Positions 17,522-26,710 of a DNA stretch of 64,000 nt are shown one piece after another. The notes beneath the pieces were generated by a model. It saw only the letters and a list, made by a program, of their open reading frames with translations, did not search any database and was not told the DNA's origin. The position numbers and the translations under genes are program-made. How positions within the stretch are numbered: the stretch's first letter is position 1; the number at the start of each line of letters is the position of its first letter. The stretch covers positions 248,001 to 312,000 of the forward strand of contig NZ_CP093338.1 of NCBI RefSeq assembly GCF_022637395.1, written 5' to 3'. The DNA comes from Shinella sp. H4-D48 (GTDB lineage: Bacteria > Pseudomonadota > Alphaproteobacteria > Rhizobiales > Rhizobiaceae).

Positions 17522-19701
17522 AACCCGACAATCGAAGGCATGTCGGTGGGCATTTCCATACGCTTCCGGGCTTCAGCGGCTGAACCTGCATAATCGTTCG
17601 CAAAGGAAACGACATTGCTGCGCTCCAGAGTGGCGCGCGACGCCCCATTGACGACGAGACCGTCGATCGTGAGACCGGCCATACCGAATTTGCGAATGGC
17701 GCGGTCGGTATCTGCGCGTTCGACACTTTCGGGAACGACGAGGATCGTCCGGTCGGAAAGCGCGGAAACCAGCAGCGCACCCGAACCGTTTGACACCGCT
17801 GTGGAGTCGATTACCACTACGTCGTAGGCACTTCTCAGTGCGGCCAGGAGACGCGCGAAGCCGCCGTGCCCGAGAATATGCTCGGCGGGACCGCTAGACG
17901 TCCCCGCGCAGATCAGATCAACGCCCGAGGAACCATCGTGGCGAACGAAGTCGCCGATCTCCAAGTCTTCGCGCCCGCTGATTGTATCCACGGTGCGCGA
18001 CGGGCGCGCGCAGAACTCGGCGGCTACGCGGGGCGCGGTGAGATTAGCGTCAAGCAACAGCGTGCGCAGGCCGGTGGCCGCAAGGGAGCGGGCAAGGCAG
18101 GACGCGACGAGCGTCTTTCCTTGTCCGGAGGTGGCCGATGTTACCGCGATGACCGGCACTTGGCCGGGTCGGGCGGAAAGGCGCAGGCGGCTTTGAATGT
18201 CGGCAATGGCGTGGGCAAACGGCTCGCGGGCATGGCGAACAAGATCGCCGATACCGGCACGCTGCAATGCGGAAAGCTCGGGGATGCGCCCGATGACCAG
18301 AATGCCGGAACCACCCTCCTCCGGATCGGCGCGGCGCAGGTATCCGGCGCGAAGTTCGAGAAGAAGGGCTGCAAGCGCGCCGCCGGCGAGGCCAAAAACC
18401 AGACCGCCCATGAGCCAGGCGGGAGCGCTCGGGCTTGATGGCGACGCAGACGGCACGGCGCGCGATATGATGCGCGCCTCGGCCATCGCAATGCCATCCT
18501 GTTCGATCGTCTGCTTGTAACGCGTGAGATAGCTCTCGTAGATCGCCCGGTTTGCGCTGGCCTCGCGGTCAAGCTGGTCAGCCTGCACGAGTGCATCGTT
18601 GGCGTTCGACATCTCGGCCTGCAATTGCTTCAGGCTTGCCTCCAGCCCGGTCTGCTGGCGCCGCGCCACCTCTATCTCCGTACGCAGGCTGTCAACGATC
18701 TGTTCCACCTCCGCGTCGATCTGCTTCTGAATTGTCTCCAGCTGCGAGGTGAGTTCCGGGATTTGCGGATTCTTGATCGCGCCGCTTTCGCTGATCGCGG
18801 CAAGCTGGCGCTTGAGGCGCGCCTCCTCGGTCCGCAACTGCTGGATCGCTGCCGAATTCAGAACCTCGGGAAGGGCTAGACCCGCTTTTCCATCCGACAT
18901 GTCGACCGCGGTCGCAAGACGCGCGAGCGAGCCGGCGAGTTGCGCCCTCAGCCGCGCAAGTTCGTTATTCAGCCCAGCAATTTGCTGAGCGAGCAGCGTT
19001 GTACCGTTCGACTTGGCGACGCCGGACTTCTCGCGAAACACCGTCGCCGCATGTTCGGAGCGCTCGAGCTCGCTACGCAGGCTGATCAGGCGTGTCCCGA
19101 GCCAGTCGCTGACCCGCCGTGTCGCCGTCGTCTGCACATCGACCTGATAGTTGATGTAGGCTTCGGCATAGGCATTGGCGACTGCGGCCGTGAATTCCGG
19201 TTCCATGCCTGTGAAAGCGACATAGATCGTGTAGGAACGGCCGTCATTGGTGACGCGCACCCCGGACATGAGGCTGTCGAGAAGGGCGCGCCGGTCCGAA
19301 ACCACACGGTTCACACGCCCGGAGGCCGACTGACCGGTTGCATTTTCTGTTGTGAGACCGAAGCCTTTGGCGGCATCGATGCCCTGAGACTGCAGGAGGG
19401 CGAGAACCCGCTCGGCCATGGAACGCGAACTGATGATGTCTACCTCGGTTCGCAGCACCGGACTTTCCTGCGGCAGCGGCGAAACGACCGATTCCGTCGG
19501 CAGCGCCTGGAACTTGCGCATATCGAGCGCCAGCACCGCCTCCGCACCGTAGCGGGACGGCTGGTCGAGATAACCGATCACCGCAAGGGCGACACCGGCG
19601 GCAAGACAGGCAAGGATCGCCCGCCTTCGTTCGACAATGACTGTCAGGACCCGGGGAAGGACGAGCTCCTCCGGGGCAGCCGGTTTCATTGACCAGATCA
19701 T
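17518..19701 (-). CDS. ExoP/Wzc-like polysaccharide co-polymerase with BY-kinase-like domain
   Basis: Inner-membrane chain-length and export regulator of 727 residues. The order is a Wzz domain (about 14-110) with a membrane segment near 28-45, a periplasmic coiled coil (about 200-400), a second membrane segment near 428-448, and a C-terminal BY-kinase-like domain (about 480-690). Walker A is SATSGQGKT (521-529). The Walker A' region reads LLLDANL, where active kinases usually have an Asp-Ala-Asp core, and Walker B reads VVVIDSTAV. The C-terminus lacks a tyrosine cluster: only one Tyr occurs in the last 60 residues. It resembles ExoP more than Wzc, but kinase activity is doubtful. The gene is directly downstream of a LuxR-type regulator and overlaps the ExoF-like gene. 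Confidence 0.92.
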   Translation of the reverse strand: MIWSMKPAAPEELVLPRVLTVIVERRRAILACLAAGVALAVIGYLDQPSRYGAEAVLALDMRKFQALPTESVVSPLPQESPVLRTEVDIISSRSMAERVLALLQSQGIDAAKGFGLTTENATGQSASGRVNRVVSDRRALLDSLMSGVRVTNDGRSYTIYVAFTGMEPEFTAAVANAYAEAYINYQVDVQTTATRRVSDWLGTRLISLRSELERSEHAATVFREKSGVAKSNGTTLLAQQIAGLNNELARLRAQLAGSLARLATAVDMSDGKAGLALPEVLNSAAIQQLRTEEARLKRQLAAISESGAIKNPQIPELTSQLETIQKQIDAEVEQIVDSLRTEIEVARRQQTGLEASLKQLQAEMSNANDALVQADQLDREASANRAIYESYLTRYKQTIEQDGIAMAEARIISRAVPSASPSSPSAPAWLMGGLVFGLAGGALAALLLELRAGYLRRADPEEGGSGILVIGRIPELSALQRAGIGDLVRHAREPFAHAIADIQSRLRLSARPGQVPVIAVTSATSGQGKTLVASCLARSLAATGLRTLLLDANLTAPRVAAEFCARPSRTVDTISGREDLEIGDFVRHDGSSGVDLICAGTSSGPAEHILGHGGFARLLAALRSAYDVVVIDSTAVSNGSGALLVSALSDRTILVVPESVERADTDRAIRKFGMAGLTIDGLVVNGASRATLERSNVVSFANDYAGSAAEARKRMEMPTDMPSIVGL

Positions 19702-19727
19702 GGCATTGTTCCCGCTTTACGAGCCGG

Positions 19728-20531
19728 TTACACCCGGCTGTTATGATAGGCATCGTCCGACATGATCTCGCCGAACTTGCAGGCCACCTCGGTGCGATTG
19801 GTCGCACCAAGCTTCTTCATGATGTTGCGGATGTGAACTTTCACGGTGCTTTCACAGAGATTGAGTTCACGGGCGATCATCTTGTTTGCCTTTCCCCGGC
19901 GCAGCGCCTCGGCGATGGCCGCCTGCCGTACCGTGAAGGCATCCCGGCCGCAGAATTTCTGCGGATAGCTGCCGAGCAGGCCCCGCATCGCCAATATGCT
20001 GCTCGCCGGAACGAACTGCCCACCCGCAATGGCGAGCCCGATCGCCTCGATGCAGACGTCAATATCGACCGAACTCGGAATGAAGCCGTGTACGCCGAGA
20101 TCGATGACGTCGAGCACGTGCTCAAGCGTCTGGTTGTCCGAAAGCACCACGATAGGCACCGGTTCGAGTGTCGTCAGAAGCTGCGTGATCTCGTCCCTGA
20201 GTTCGGGATCAGAGACGCTCTTGCTGCCGATGTTCACGAGACTGGCACGGAGGGTGCCGAGGCTGGCCTTGCTCTGCTGCCAGGCGGCAAGCCCTGAAAA
20301 GGTGAAGACATTGATGCCGATGCGATGGGAATGCAGGCTGTTTGCGAGACATTCCCTGTCCAGGTTGCGCTTGTCGAAGATTGCGACATAGTCGCTTGCG
20401 GCATATTGCTGAGGTTGTCGCCGGTCGACCGGCACCCTGATTTCTGCCTTTTGGTCGCTGTCGATAGAATTCCTTGCCCGGAAAATATCGATCGACTGGT
20501 CATCGAAATCCGCTCTGTCACTTCTTGTCAT
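19728..20531 (-). CDS. LuxR/NarL-type regulator with atypical receiver domain
   Basis: DNA-binding regulator of 267 residues. Residues 46-175 resemble a CheY-like receiver, but where the phospho-acceptor Asp should be the sequence is SLVNIGSKS (Asn100), and the conserved Lys region reads GFIPSS. Phosphorylation in the usual way is therefore unlikely. The C-terminal LuxR helix-turn-helix (about 199-256) is intact: RRGKANKMIARELNLCESTV, then KVHIRNIMKKL. The start at MTRSDRAD follows GAGGGG. It lies 26 bp upstream of the ExoP-like gene on the same strand, so it probably heads that operon and controls it. A paralogue with the same features sits at the other end of the sugar-synthesis block. Confidence 0.9.
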   Translation of the reverse strand: MTRSDRADFDDQSIDIFRARNSIDSDQKAEIRVPVDRRQPQQYAASDYVAIFDKRNLDRECLANSLHSHRIGINVFTFSGLAAWQQSKASLGTLRASLVNIGSKSVSDPELRDEITQLLTTLEPVPIVVLSDNQTLEHVLDVIDLGVHGFIPSSVDIDVCIEAIGLAIAGGQFVPASSILAMRGLLGSYPQKFCGRDAFTVRQAAIAEALRRGKANKMIARELNLCESTVKVHIRNIMKKLGATNRTEVACKFGEIMSDDAYHNSRV

Positions 20532-20598
20532 GGTACCCCTCACTAATTTCCTGGTCAGAATTACGAGTTCGGGCCTGCGTTCGATTGTGCTGTCCGCC

Positions 20599-21252
20599 CT
20601 ATACAAGAGCCATCTTGCGTACCGTGAAGGCCTCCGCGAAAAGCGAGGGCGATCGGCATTCCATCCCGCGCATGCGGGCCAAACCCCGAAAGACATCCGC
20701 GTCGAACCAGTCCTTGGACCGTTGGGTCGCGAAATGCGCCATGAGCAGATCGATCTTGCGATCGATCACCCCGGGCTGGAGAGGCACGTAGGCATTACGC
20801 TGCGTGATGTCCCCGTCCCATTTCGGGATCTCATACTCTAAGACGAAATGGTCTCGGAATATATTCATTGTTAACTTATTTAGCTCTCGATGATCTTGAT
20901 GTGCATCATGGCGGCTGTGGGTGAAGATGACGTCCGGCTCGACACGGTCGCGCAAGGACAGCATGAAAGACTTGATCTCGCGGCTCTGGCTTGGAAAGTA
21001 GCTGTCCTCGAAGCCGCAAACCTCCACCGTCGCTGAGGCCGCGCCCTCAAGGAACGCGGCCGCGGCCAGTCGCGTCTCGGCGGCGCGCTCCGGCGTCGCG
21101 CTCATCACGCACCAGAAAACCTCCAGCTCCACGCCGGCAGCGATAAGACCGAGGATCGTGCCACCTGCACCTATTTCGATATCGTCTGCATGCGCGCCGA
21201 GACAGAGAACCCGAAGCCGGTGCCCGGCGGAGGCAAGGGGCAGCATTTTCAT
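20599..21252 (-). CDS. PIG-L family deacetylase
   Basis: Zinc-dependent N-deacetylase-like protein of 217 residues. The first metal motif is GAHADDIEIGAGG (the AHxDD element) near residue 20 and the second is HSRHDAHQDHRE near residue 105. These match the LmbE/PIG-L fold, whose members remove N-acetyl groups from GlcNAc-type sugars, mycothiol precursors and antibiotic intermediates. Its start overlaps the stop of the nucleotidyltransferase gene by four bases, so it is translationally coupled to the sugar-nucleotide block. An N-acetylated sugar or sugar nucleotide is the likely substrate; this is inference. Confidence 0.9.
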   Translation of the reverse strand: MKMLPLASAGHRLRVLCLGAHADDIEIGAGGTILGLIAAGVELEVFWCVMSATPERAAETRLAAAAFLEGAASATVEVCGFEDSYFPSQSREIKSFMLSLRDRVEPDVIFTHSRHDAHQDHRELNKLTMNIFRDHFVLEYEIPKWDGDITQRNAYVPLQPGVIDRKIDLLMAHFATQRSKDWFDADVFRGLARMRGMECRSPSLFAEAFTVRKMALV

Positions 21253-22061
21253 GATCTGCCGACCTTGCGAAGCCGGGAAACGCGTTCTCTTTCCGTCTGA
21301 CGCACCCACGGCATCTCGCCGCGTTCCACCATTTCCTCCAGCATCTGCCAGTCGCGCAGCGTGTCCATCGAGCGCCAGAAGCCCTCGTGCTTGTAAGCCA
21401 TAAGCATGTCGTCTCGGATCAGCCGCTCGAAAGGTTCGAGGACCAGCTCCTCGCCCTCGCGCATGTAATCGAATATCTCGTGGCGCATCAGGAAATAGCC
21501 GCCGTTGATCCATATCTCCGACCGGTCCGACGAGCGGAATTCCCGCACCTGGCCTGCTTCATCGATATCGGCGAGATGGTAGGTAAGCGGCGGCCGCACC
21601 GCGAGAAAGCAGGCGATTTTGCCGCTCGCCTCGAAGCGGGCGACCATGTCGTCGAGGTCGACATCCGTCAGGCCGTCGCTGTAGTTGGCAAGGAACATCC
21701 GCTCACCGCGCACTTGCTCGCGCACGGCCCACAGACGTTCGCCGATGTTGCGCCAGATACCGGTATCGATCAGCGCGATGCGCCAGTGTTCCTGCGCATC
21801 GCCGAGAAGCTCCACCCGTCCCTCGCCAGACACGATGCAATCCGAAAATGTCTGCGGCCGGCAGTTCAGAAAGAAGTCCTTGATGACGTTGGCCTTATAG
21901 CCAAGGCACAGCGTGAAATCGTCGTGGCCGTAGGACGCGTAGTACTGCATGACGTGGCGCAGGATCGGCTGCGCGCCGAGCGGGATCATGGGCTTGGGAA
22001 CAGCTTCGGAATATTCACGAATACGGGTTCCGCGTCCGCCGCAGAATAGAACGACCTTCAT
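21249..22061 (-). CDS. rfbF: Glucose-1-phosphate cytidylyltransferase-like nucleotidyltransferase
   Basis: Sugar-nucleotide pyrophosphorylase of 270 residues, close to the family's usual length. The N-terminal signature MKVVLFCGGRGTRIRE and the lysine-bearing VPKPMIPLG are intact; NYSDGLTDVDLDDMV (metal Asp), INGGYFLMRHEIFDY and YKHEGFWRSMDTLRD follow in RfbF order. RfbF makes CDP-glucose from CTP and glucose 1-phosphate, normally the first step to CDP-3,6-dideoxyhexoses. The usual partner, CDP-glucose 4,6-dehydratase (RfbG), is not seen in the window. Both ends overlap neighbouring genes by four bases (deacetylase and methyltransferase), forming a tight three-gene unit. Confidence 0.92.
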   Translation of the reverse strand: MKVVLFCGGRGTRIREYSEAVPKPMIPLGAQPILRHVMQYYASYGHDDFTLCLGYKANVIKDFFLNCRPQTFSDCIVSGEGRVELLGDAQEHWRIALIDTGIWRNIGERLWAVREQVRGERMFLANYSDGLTDVDLDDMVARFEASGKIACFLAVRPPLTYHLADIDEAGQVREFRSSDRSEIWINGGYFLMRHEIFDYMREGEELVLEPFERLIRDDMLMAYKHEGFWRSMDTLRDWQMLEEMVERGEMPWVRQTERERVSRLRKVGRS

Positions 22062-23353
22062 GACAGATCCTCCAGCGGATCAATGACAGCGACCTCGGGA
22101 ATGGGAACGACGAACTTCGCGCCCCACTGGCCGACATGGCGCATCTGGTCGACGATTTCGGCCTTCAGGTTCCAGGGCAGGATCAGAATGTAATCCGGCC
22201 GGTGACGATCGATCGCCTCGACGGGCAGGATGGGAATATGCATGCCCGGGGTAAAGCGGCCGTGTTTGTAGGGGTTGCGGTCTACGGTGAAATCCAGGAA
22301 GTCCGTGCCGATGCCGCAATAGTTCAGAAGCGTGTTGCCCTTGCCGGGCGCACCGTAGCCGCAAATGCTCGCCCCCCTCTCCTTCACGCTGATCAGGAAA
22401 TAGAGGAGGTTGCGCTTGGCCTGCCGCGCGCGCTCTGCAAAGGACGTGTAGGCCTCTACGCCGTGCAGGCCGGCCTGCTGCTCCCGTTGAAGGAGAGCCG
22501 CGACATTCGCGCTGATCACCCCGGATCGTCCGGCGTGGCCAAGATAGACCCGCAGTGACCCGCCATGGGTCGGCAGTTCCTCGACGTCGAAGATCTCCAT
22601 GCTGTGTATGCGAGCAGCCACCTGCACCGTGAACAGGGAAAAATACGAGAAGTGCTCGTGGTAGATCGTGTCGAACTGGTTCTGTGCGATCAGGGTGGCG
22701 ACATGGGGGAATTCCAGCGTCACCACCCCCTGGGGCTTGAGGATGCGCTTCATGCCGCTCAGGAAATCGTTGATGTCAGGCACCTGCGCCAGCACGTTGT
22801 TTGCTACGATCAGGTCTGCCTTCTGGCCGACTGCCGCCATGTCGCCGGCAAGCCGTTTGCCGAAGAAAGCGATCTTCGTGGGTATGTTACGGGAAATCGC
22901 GACCTCGGCCACGTTGATCGCCGGCTCGATACCAAGAACAGGGATGCCCCGCGCCACGAAATGTTGAAGAAGATAACCATCATTGCTGGCGAGCTCGACG
23001 ACAAAGCTTCGTGCGTCTAGACCAAAACGCTCGATCATCTTCTCGCAGTAGCGCTGCGCATGCGCCACCCAGCTGGTGGAGTAAGAGGAGAAATAGGCAT
23101 ACTCCTCAAAGATGCTCTCGGGGCTAACATATTCCTCGAGCTGCACCAGCATGCACTCTTCGCACACCCGGACATGCAGAGGATAATAAGCCTCCATAAG
23201 GCCGAGTTCGCTTTCCTGGCGAAAGCTTTCGCACGGTGGCGACATGCCGAGATCAACGACCGTATGTTTCAAGGTTCTGCCGCACAGTCGGCACGCCGGC
23301 CGGAGCGACAGGTTGTGAGACTGATCGAGCGAATGGCTGGCCTGAAAACTCAT
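22058..23353 (-). CDS. SAM-dependent C-methyltransferase for nucleotide sugars
   Basis: Cytosolic methyltransferase of 431 residues with the three-part architecture of NDP-hexose C-methyltransferases. It has an N-terminal zinc-binding part (CRLCG near residue 21 and CEECM near 64), a Rossmann SAM domain (FVVELASNDGYLLQHF, about 120-135, and DLIVANNVLAQVPD near 185), and a C-terminal half with ICGYGAPGKGNTLLNYCGIG near residue 335. Such enzymes methylate a 4-keto NDP-sugar at C3 to give branched sugars. The RfbF-type gene and the PIG-L deacetylase gene follow in a four-base-overlap unit, and rfbC is divergent. The upstream 291 bp must hold the divergent promoters; I see no other gene there. 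Confidence 0.9.
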   Translation of the reverse strand: MSFQASHSLDQSHNLSLRPACRLCGRTLKHTVVDLGMSPPCESFRQESELGLMEAYYPLHVRVCEECMLVQLEEYVSPESIFEEYAYFSSYSTSWVAHAQRYCEKMIERFGLDARSFVVELASNDGYLLQHFVARGIPVLGIEPAINVAEVAISRNIPTKIAFFGKRLAGDMAAVGQKADLIVANNVLAQVPDINDFLSGMKRILKPQGVVTLEFPHVATLIAQNQFDTIYHEHFSYFSLFTVQVAARIHSMEIFDVEELPTHGGSLRVYLGHAGRSGVISANVAALLQREQQAGLHGVEAYTSFAERARQAKRNLLYFLISVKERGASICGYGAPGKGNTLLNYCGIGTDFLDFTVDRNPYKHGRFTPGMHIPILPVEAIDRHRPDYILILPWNLKAEIVDQMRHVGQWGAKFVVPIPEVAVIDPLEDLS

Positions 23354-23644
23354 GACAACGCCTCCATGGAGATTTCCGGTCCAAACCTGGAAAGGGAGGC
23401 GATCGAAGCTAGCCTGCCTGCGAAGGGACCGTTTCTCGACGTGTTGCCAGATTAGACGTGGCGTACGAAGCCAGCCATACTACCTTGCGAATACCGCACC
23501 TGTCCGAAAGGCGTAGCACTATGAAACGCACTTAAACGAACATTGACTATCCTACCGCTGCGCTTGCGGCGATACGCCGGAAGCGGCACTTGGCAGTCGC
23601 GCTGCATCCGTCAAATTCGGGGAAATCAGGGAGAAGACGCAGCG

Positions 23645-24190
23645 ATGCTGTTCACCAGAACCGATCTCAAGGATGTATGGCTGCTTGAGGCGTCGCCGAT
23701 CAGGGACGAGCGGGGCTCGTTCGCGAGGACCTTCTGCGTCGACGAGATGGAAGCGCGAGGGCTCGAGCATTGCTTCGTTCAGCATAGCCTCTCGCGCTCA
23801 GCGGCAAAGCACACCCTGCGCGGCCTGCATTTCCAGCGCGCGCCGCACGAAGAGGTCAAGGTGGTGTCCTGTCTGAACGGCGCGATCTGGGACGTCGCCG
23901 TCGACCTGCGCCCGCAATCACCGACCTATTGCCGCTGGACAGCCGCCGAACTCAGCGCCGATAACATGCGCCAGCTCTATATTCCCAGGGGCTTCGCCCA
24001 TGGTTTCCTGTCGCTGACGGAGGGTGCGGTCGTGGGCTACCTGATATCGACACGCTATCACCCGGCGTCAGCCGCCGGTATGCGCTATGACGATCCTGCC
24101 CTCGCGATTGACTGGCCGGCAGCACCGGCCGTGATGTCGGACAAGGACAGGAACTGGCCGCTGCTTGCGGACATCACAGGTCACGCCTGA
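23645..24190 (+). CDS. rfbC: dTDP-4-dehydrorhamnose 3,5-epimerase-like protein
   Basis: Cupin-fold sugar-nucleotide epimerase of 181 residues. Landmarks are DERGSFARTFC near residue 21, HTLRGLHFQ carrying the catalytic His near residue 60, GAIWDVAVDLRP and YIPRGFAHGFLSL. The start at MLFTRTDL was chosen because family similarity begins there and a GGGAG-like sequence precedes it. dTDP-rhamnose partners RfbA, RfbB and RfbD are absent from the window. The enzyme may instead epimerise the product of the neighbouring C-methyltransferase, or work with rfbABD elsewhere. Its 3' end overlaps the convergent DUF4910 gene by ten bases. Confidence 0.92.
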   Translation: MLFTRTDLKDVWLLEASPIRDERGSFARTFCVDEMEARGLEHCFVQHSLSRSAAKHTLRGLHFQRAPHEEVKVVSCLNGAIWDVAVDLRPQSPTYCRWTAAELSADNMRQLYIPRGFAHGFLSLTEGAVVGYLISTRYHPASAAGMRYDDPALAIDWPAAPAVMSDKDRNWPLLADITGHA

Positions 24191-25500
24191 ACGTCTCCGA
24201 GCAGCCCGCACGCTTCCAGCCGCGTGGCGGCAGTGGCGATCGTCGAGAACGGAAGCCCGGATCGACGGGCGATGTCGACCAGGGAATGGCTGCCATCGGC
24301 AAGGTTCAGCACCCAGAGATAGGCCCTCGTGATTTCAGGCGTCGTCTTGTGGCCACCGGTCGCAGAATACAGCCCCCGTTTTCCGAGCTGCGGTTCGCCG
24401 TTCGGCGAGAGATTGAGGGGTATTCGGTCGGTTTCAATTACGTCGATAATGTCCATGATCATGCGAAAGGAGGAGGCAAGGTGCTCCGGCCGTACGAAAT
24501 CCAGATCATCCGCCGACGTGTGGTATTCGGCAAAGGTGCCAAAGGCGCTGCGCTGTAGGAGGCCGACAGGCAGGTTGAACCCTGGCGAACAGAACTGCCG
24601 CTCATCATAGCCAAAGGGACTGAAATCGACCATCGTGACCTTCCGACCGTCACACCGGATAACCTCGATTGCCCGGTCGATCATCGCATCGCCGCGACGG
24701 CTGCGCTTGTAGATCGGCCCGCCACCATCTCCGATACAGGAAACGACGAGACCGTGATGAACCCGTGAAAGCCGGTCCTCGTTTGCCGCGAGCCAGCAGA
24801 GCGCCCCGATCGTTCCGGGCGCAAAGAGAAAACGGTATCCAAACCGCCTGCGCCGCCCGGCAAGCGCCCGTGCCAGGAAAGCGAGAACCGCAAGGCCGGA
24901 ACAGTTGTCATTGGCGAGCGAGGGGTGGCAGATGTGGGCGCTGAGCAGGACCTCGTGTTCAGTTTCGCCCGGCAGCAAGACCTCGCCATAGGTAAGCGAT
25001 CCATCGGCAAGCGTTGTATCGATCACGACGTCGTAATCCCCCTCCTCCAGCCCCAGATAATCGCGGTGCGCCATGCAGAAGCCCCAGCTGCGGCTGTAGT
25101 AGCTCGTGCGGTACGGGATGAGATCCGGCTGGTCCGGCAGCGTGTGGATATGAGCCCGCAGCTCCGAGAGCGGCATGCGGCGCGCCACCGGCTCGCTGTA
25201 ACCGACGAGGTGGAGATTGGAGTCCGCGATATCGACCACGGTTTTGCCGCTCGCGGTGCGGATGGAGGCGCTCCGCAGATTCCATTCCTGCGGAACGGTC
25301 CAGTCGAAGACCTTGGTGCCGGAGGGCACTTCGCGGATAGCGACGTCAGCATGCTCGGACAGGATTGCGAGCGTGCGGCGCACCCCCTCGCCCGTAATGC
25401 TGCGACAGATCGGAAAAAGCCGGGACACGAGCGCATGGATCTCCCCGCCGATATCGGCCGCCTCTTCCGCCGATGGAGGGAACCATGCCGCCTCGTTCAT
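24181..25500 (-). CDS. DUF4910 / M28-aminopeptidase-like protein with C-terminal winged helix
   Basis: Protein of 439 residues with a metallopeptidase-like core. Candidate zinc-binding segments are LSAHICHPSLANDNCSG near residue 190, FGYDERQFCSPGFN near 300 and FAEYHTSADDLDF near 325, in M28 order. The last 70 residues (ITRAYLWVLNLADGSHS then IARRSGLPFSTIATAATRLE) look like a winged helix. No signal peptide is evident, so it is cytoplasmic. Members of this family recur in surface-polysaccharide gene clusters, where a hydrolase acting on an amide of a modified sugar has been suggested by context; the activity is not known to me. It is preceded by the epimerase gene on the same strand, nine bases away. 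Confidence 0.82.
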   Translation of the reverse strand: MNEAAWFPPSAEEAADIGGEIHALVSRLFPICRSITGEGVRRTLAILSEHADVAIREVPSGTKVFDWTVPQEWNLRSASIRTASGKTVVDIADSNLHLVGYSEPVARRMPLSELRAHIHTLPDQPDLIPYRTSYYSRSWGFCMAHRDYLGLEEGDYDVVIDTTLADGSLTYGEVLLPGETEHEVLLSAHICHPSLANDNCSGLAVLAFLARALAGRRRRFGYRFLFAPGTIGALCWLAANEDRLSRVHHGLVVSCIGDGGGPIYKRSRRGDAMIDRAIEVIRCDGRKVTMVDFSPFGYDERQFCSPGFNLPVGLLQRSAFGTFAEYHTSADDLDFVRPEHLASSFRMIMDIIDVIETDRIPLNLSPNGEPQLGKRGLYSATGGHKTTPEITRAYLWVLNLADGSHSLVDIARRSGLPFSTIATAATRLEACGLLGDVQA

Positions 25501-25509
25501 TGCCGTCCC

Positions 25510-26580
25510 TCAGGCGCGCATTGCCATCATGTCCGCAGGCACCTTCGCGGCAGCACGCCATCTCAGGTTCCGGTCGAGCGTGTTGCTGGCGAGAAGCGAG
25601 CGGATATGGCCGATGCGCTGGTAGCGCGGGCCCTCGAACTCCTCGAGCGTCAGTCCGGAGCTGCGATAGGCGTCGTAGAGCTGCTGCGCCCCGGAAACCA
25701 CGTCCCACCTCGGACTGAAGGCCGGCAGCGTGCGTGCGATCTTGCCGAAATCGACGCGGTAGGAGCGTGGGTCAGGCCCGGCCTCGCTGGCATATTCCAG
25801 CCGGCAGCCCGGCACGGTTCGCGCCACCACGTCGGCGATGTCGCGAACTTGATAATTGTGCTCCGTCCGACCGACATTGAACGCCTCGGCGAAGACGGCA
25901 TCCCTCGGCGCTTCGAGCGCTGCCAGAAATGCGCCCGAGATATCCTCGATATGCACGATCGGCCGCCAGGGCGTGCCGTCCGACTTGAGCAGGATAACGC
26001 CCCGCGTGACGGCCCAGGCGACGAGGTTGTTGAGAACGATATCGAAGCGCAACATGGGCGACAGGCCGTAGGCCGTCGCCGGTCGCAAGAAGACCGGGCA
26101 GAAACCGGCATCCGCCAGCGCCGCGATGTCGGCTTCCGCCATCACCTTGGAGCGGCCATAGGCCGATACAGGATTGAGCGGCGCGTCCTCATCGACGAGG
26201 TCTTCGCCAGAAAGACCGTAGTTGCTGCAAGATGAGGCAAAGAGAAAGCGCGCCACGCCCGCCTGTCTGGCCGCACGCGCGACGCGCACGCTGCCCTTGT
26301 GGTTGATGTCATAAGTGACTTCGGGGTCGAGATTGCTCAACGGGTCATTCGACAGCGCCGCCAGATGGATCACCGCGTCGAAACCTTCGAGGTCGCGAGG
26401 TACAATATCCCTTACGTCCTTCAGCGTGGATGGAACCTCGGTCATCTGCCCGCCGGGCGCATAGGCGCAGCGCCGGTAGAGCCTGCTGTCGTAGCCATGC
26501 ACCTCATGCCCTGCCGCCAGGAGGGTCGGCACCATCACGGAGCCGATATAACCCTGGTGTCCCGTTACAAGCACCTTCAT
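25510..26580 (-). CDS. NAD(P)-dependent epimerase/dehydratase (extended SDR)
   Basis: Extended short-chain dehydrogenase of 356 residues acting on a nucleotide sugar in the cytoplasm. The nucleotide-binding motif is GHQGYIGS at residue 7, with [14 protein letters not shown] near 70. The catalytic elements are ASSCSNYG near 120 and YGRSK near 150 (the Tyr-x3-Lys pair). The start at MKVLVTGH follows GGGAG; a much longer open frame upstream has no family-like sequence. It could supply the missing 4,6-dehydratase or a 4-ketoreductase for the pathway; sequence alone does not decide. It lies between the aminotransferase and the DUF4910 gene, all on one strand. Confidence 0.88.
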   Translation of the reverse strand: MKVLVTGHQGYIGSVMVPTLLAAGHEVHGYDSRLYRRCAYAPGGQMTEVPSTLKDVRDIVPRDLEGFDAVIHLAALSNDPLSNLDPEVTYDINHKGSVRVARAARQAGVARFLFASSCSNYGLSGEDLVDEDAPLNPVSAYGRSKVMAEADIAALADAGFCPVFLRPATAYGLSPMLRFDIVLNNLVAWAVTRGVILLKSDGTPWRPIVHIEDISGAFLAALEAPRDAVFAEAFNVGRTEHNYQVRDIADVVARTVPGCRLEYASEAGPDPRSYRVDFGKIARTLPAFSPRWDVVSGAQQLYDAYRSSGLTLEEFEGPRYQRIGHIRSLLASNTLDRNLRWRAAAKVPADMMAMRA

Positions 26581-26710
26581 GTCCGTGTCTCCCGCTTCTT
26601 TGCTGAAGCAGATGCTATGTCGGCGCAGTGCGGACCACGATTGACGACAAAGACGGCGGCGCGTGCCCGAGTGACGTATTGGAAGCTTCTCCCTACGTCT
26701 TTTGGACAGG

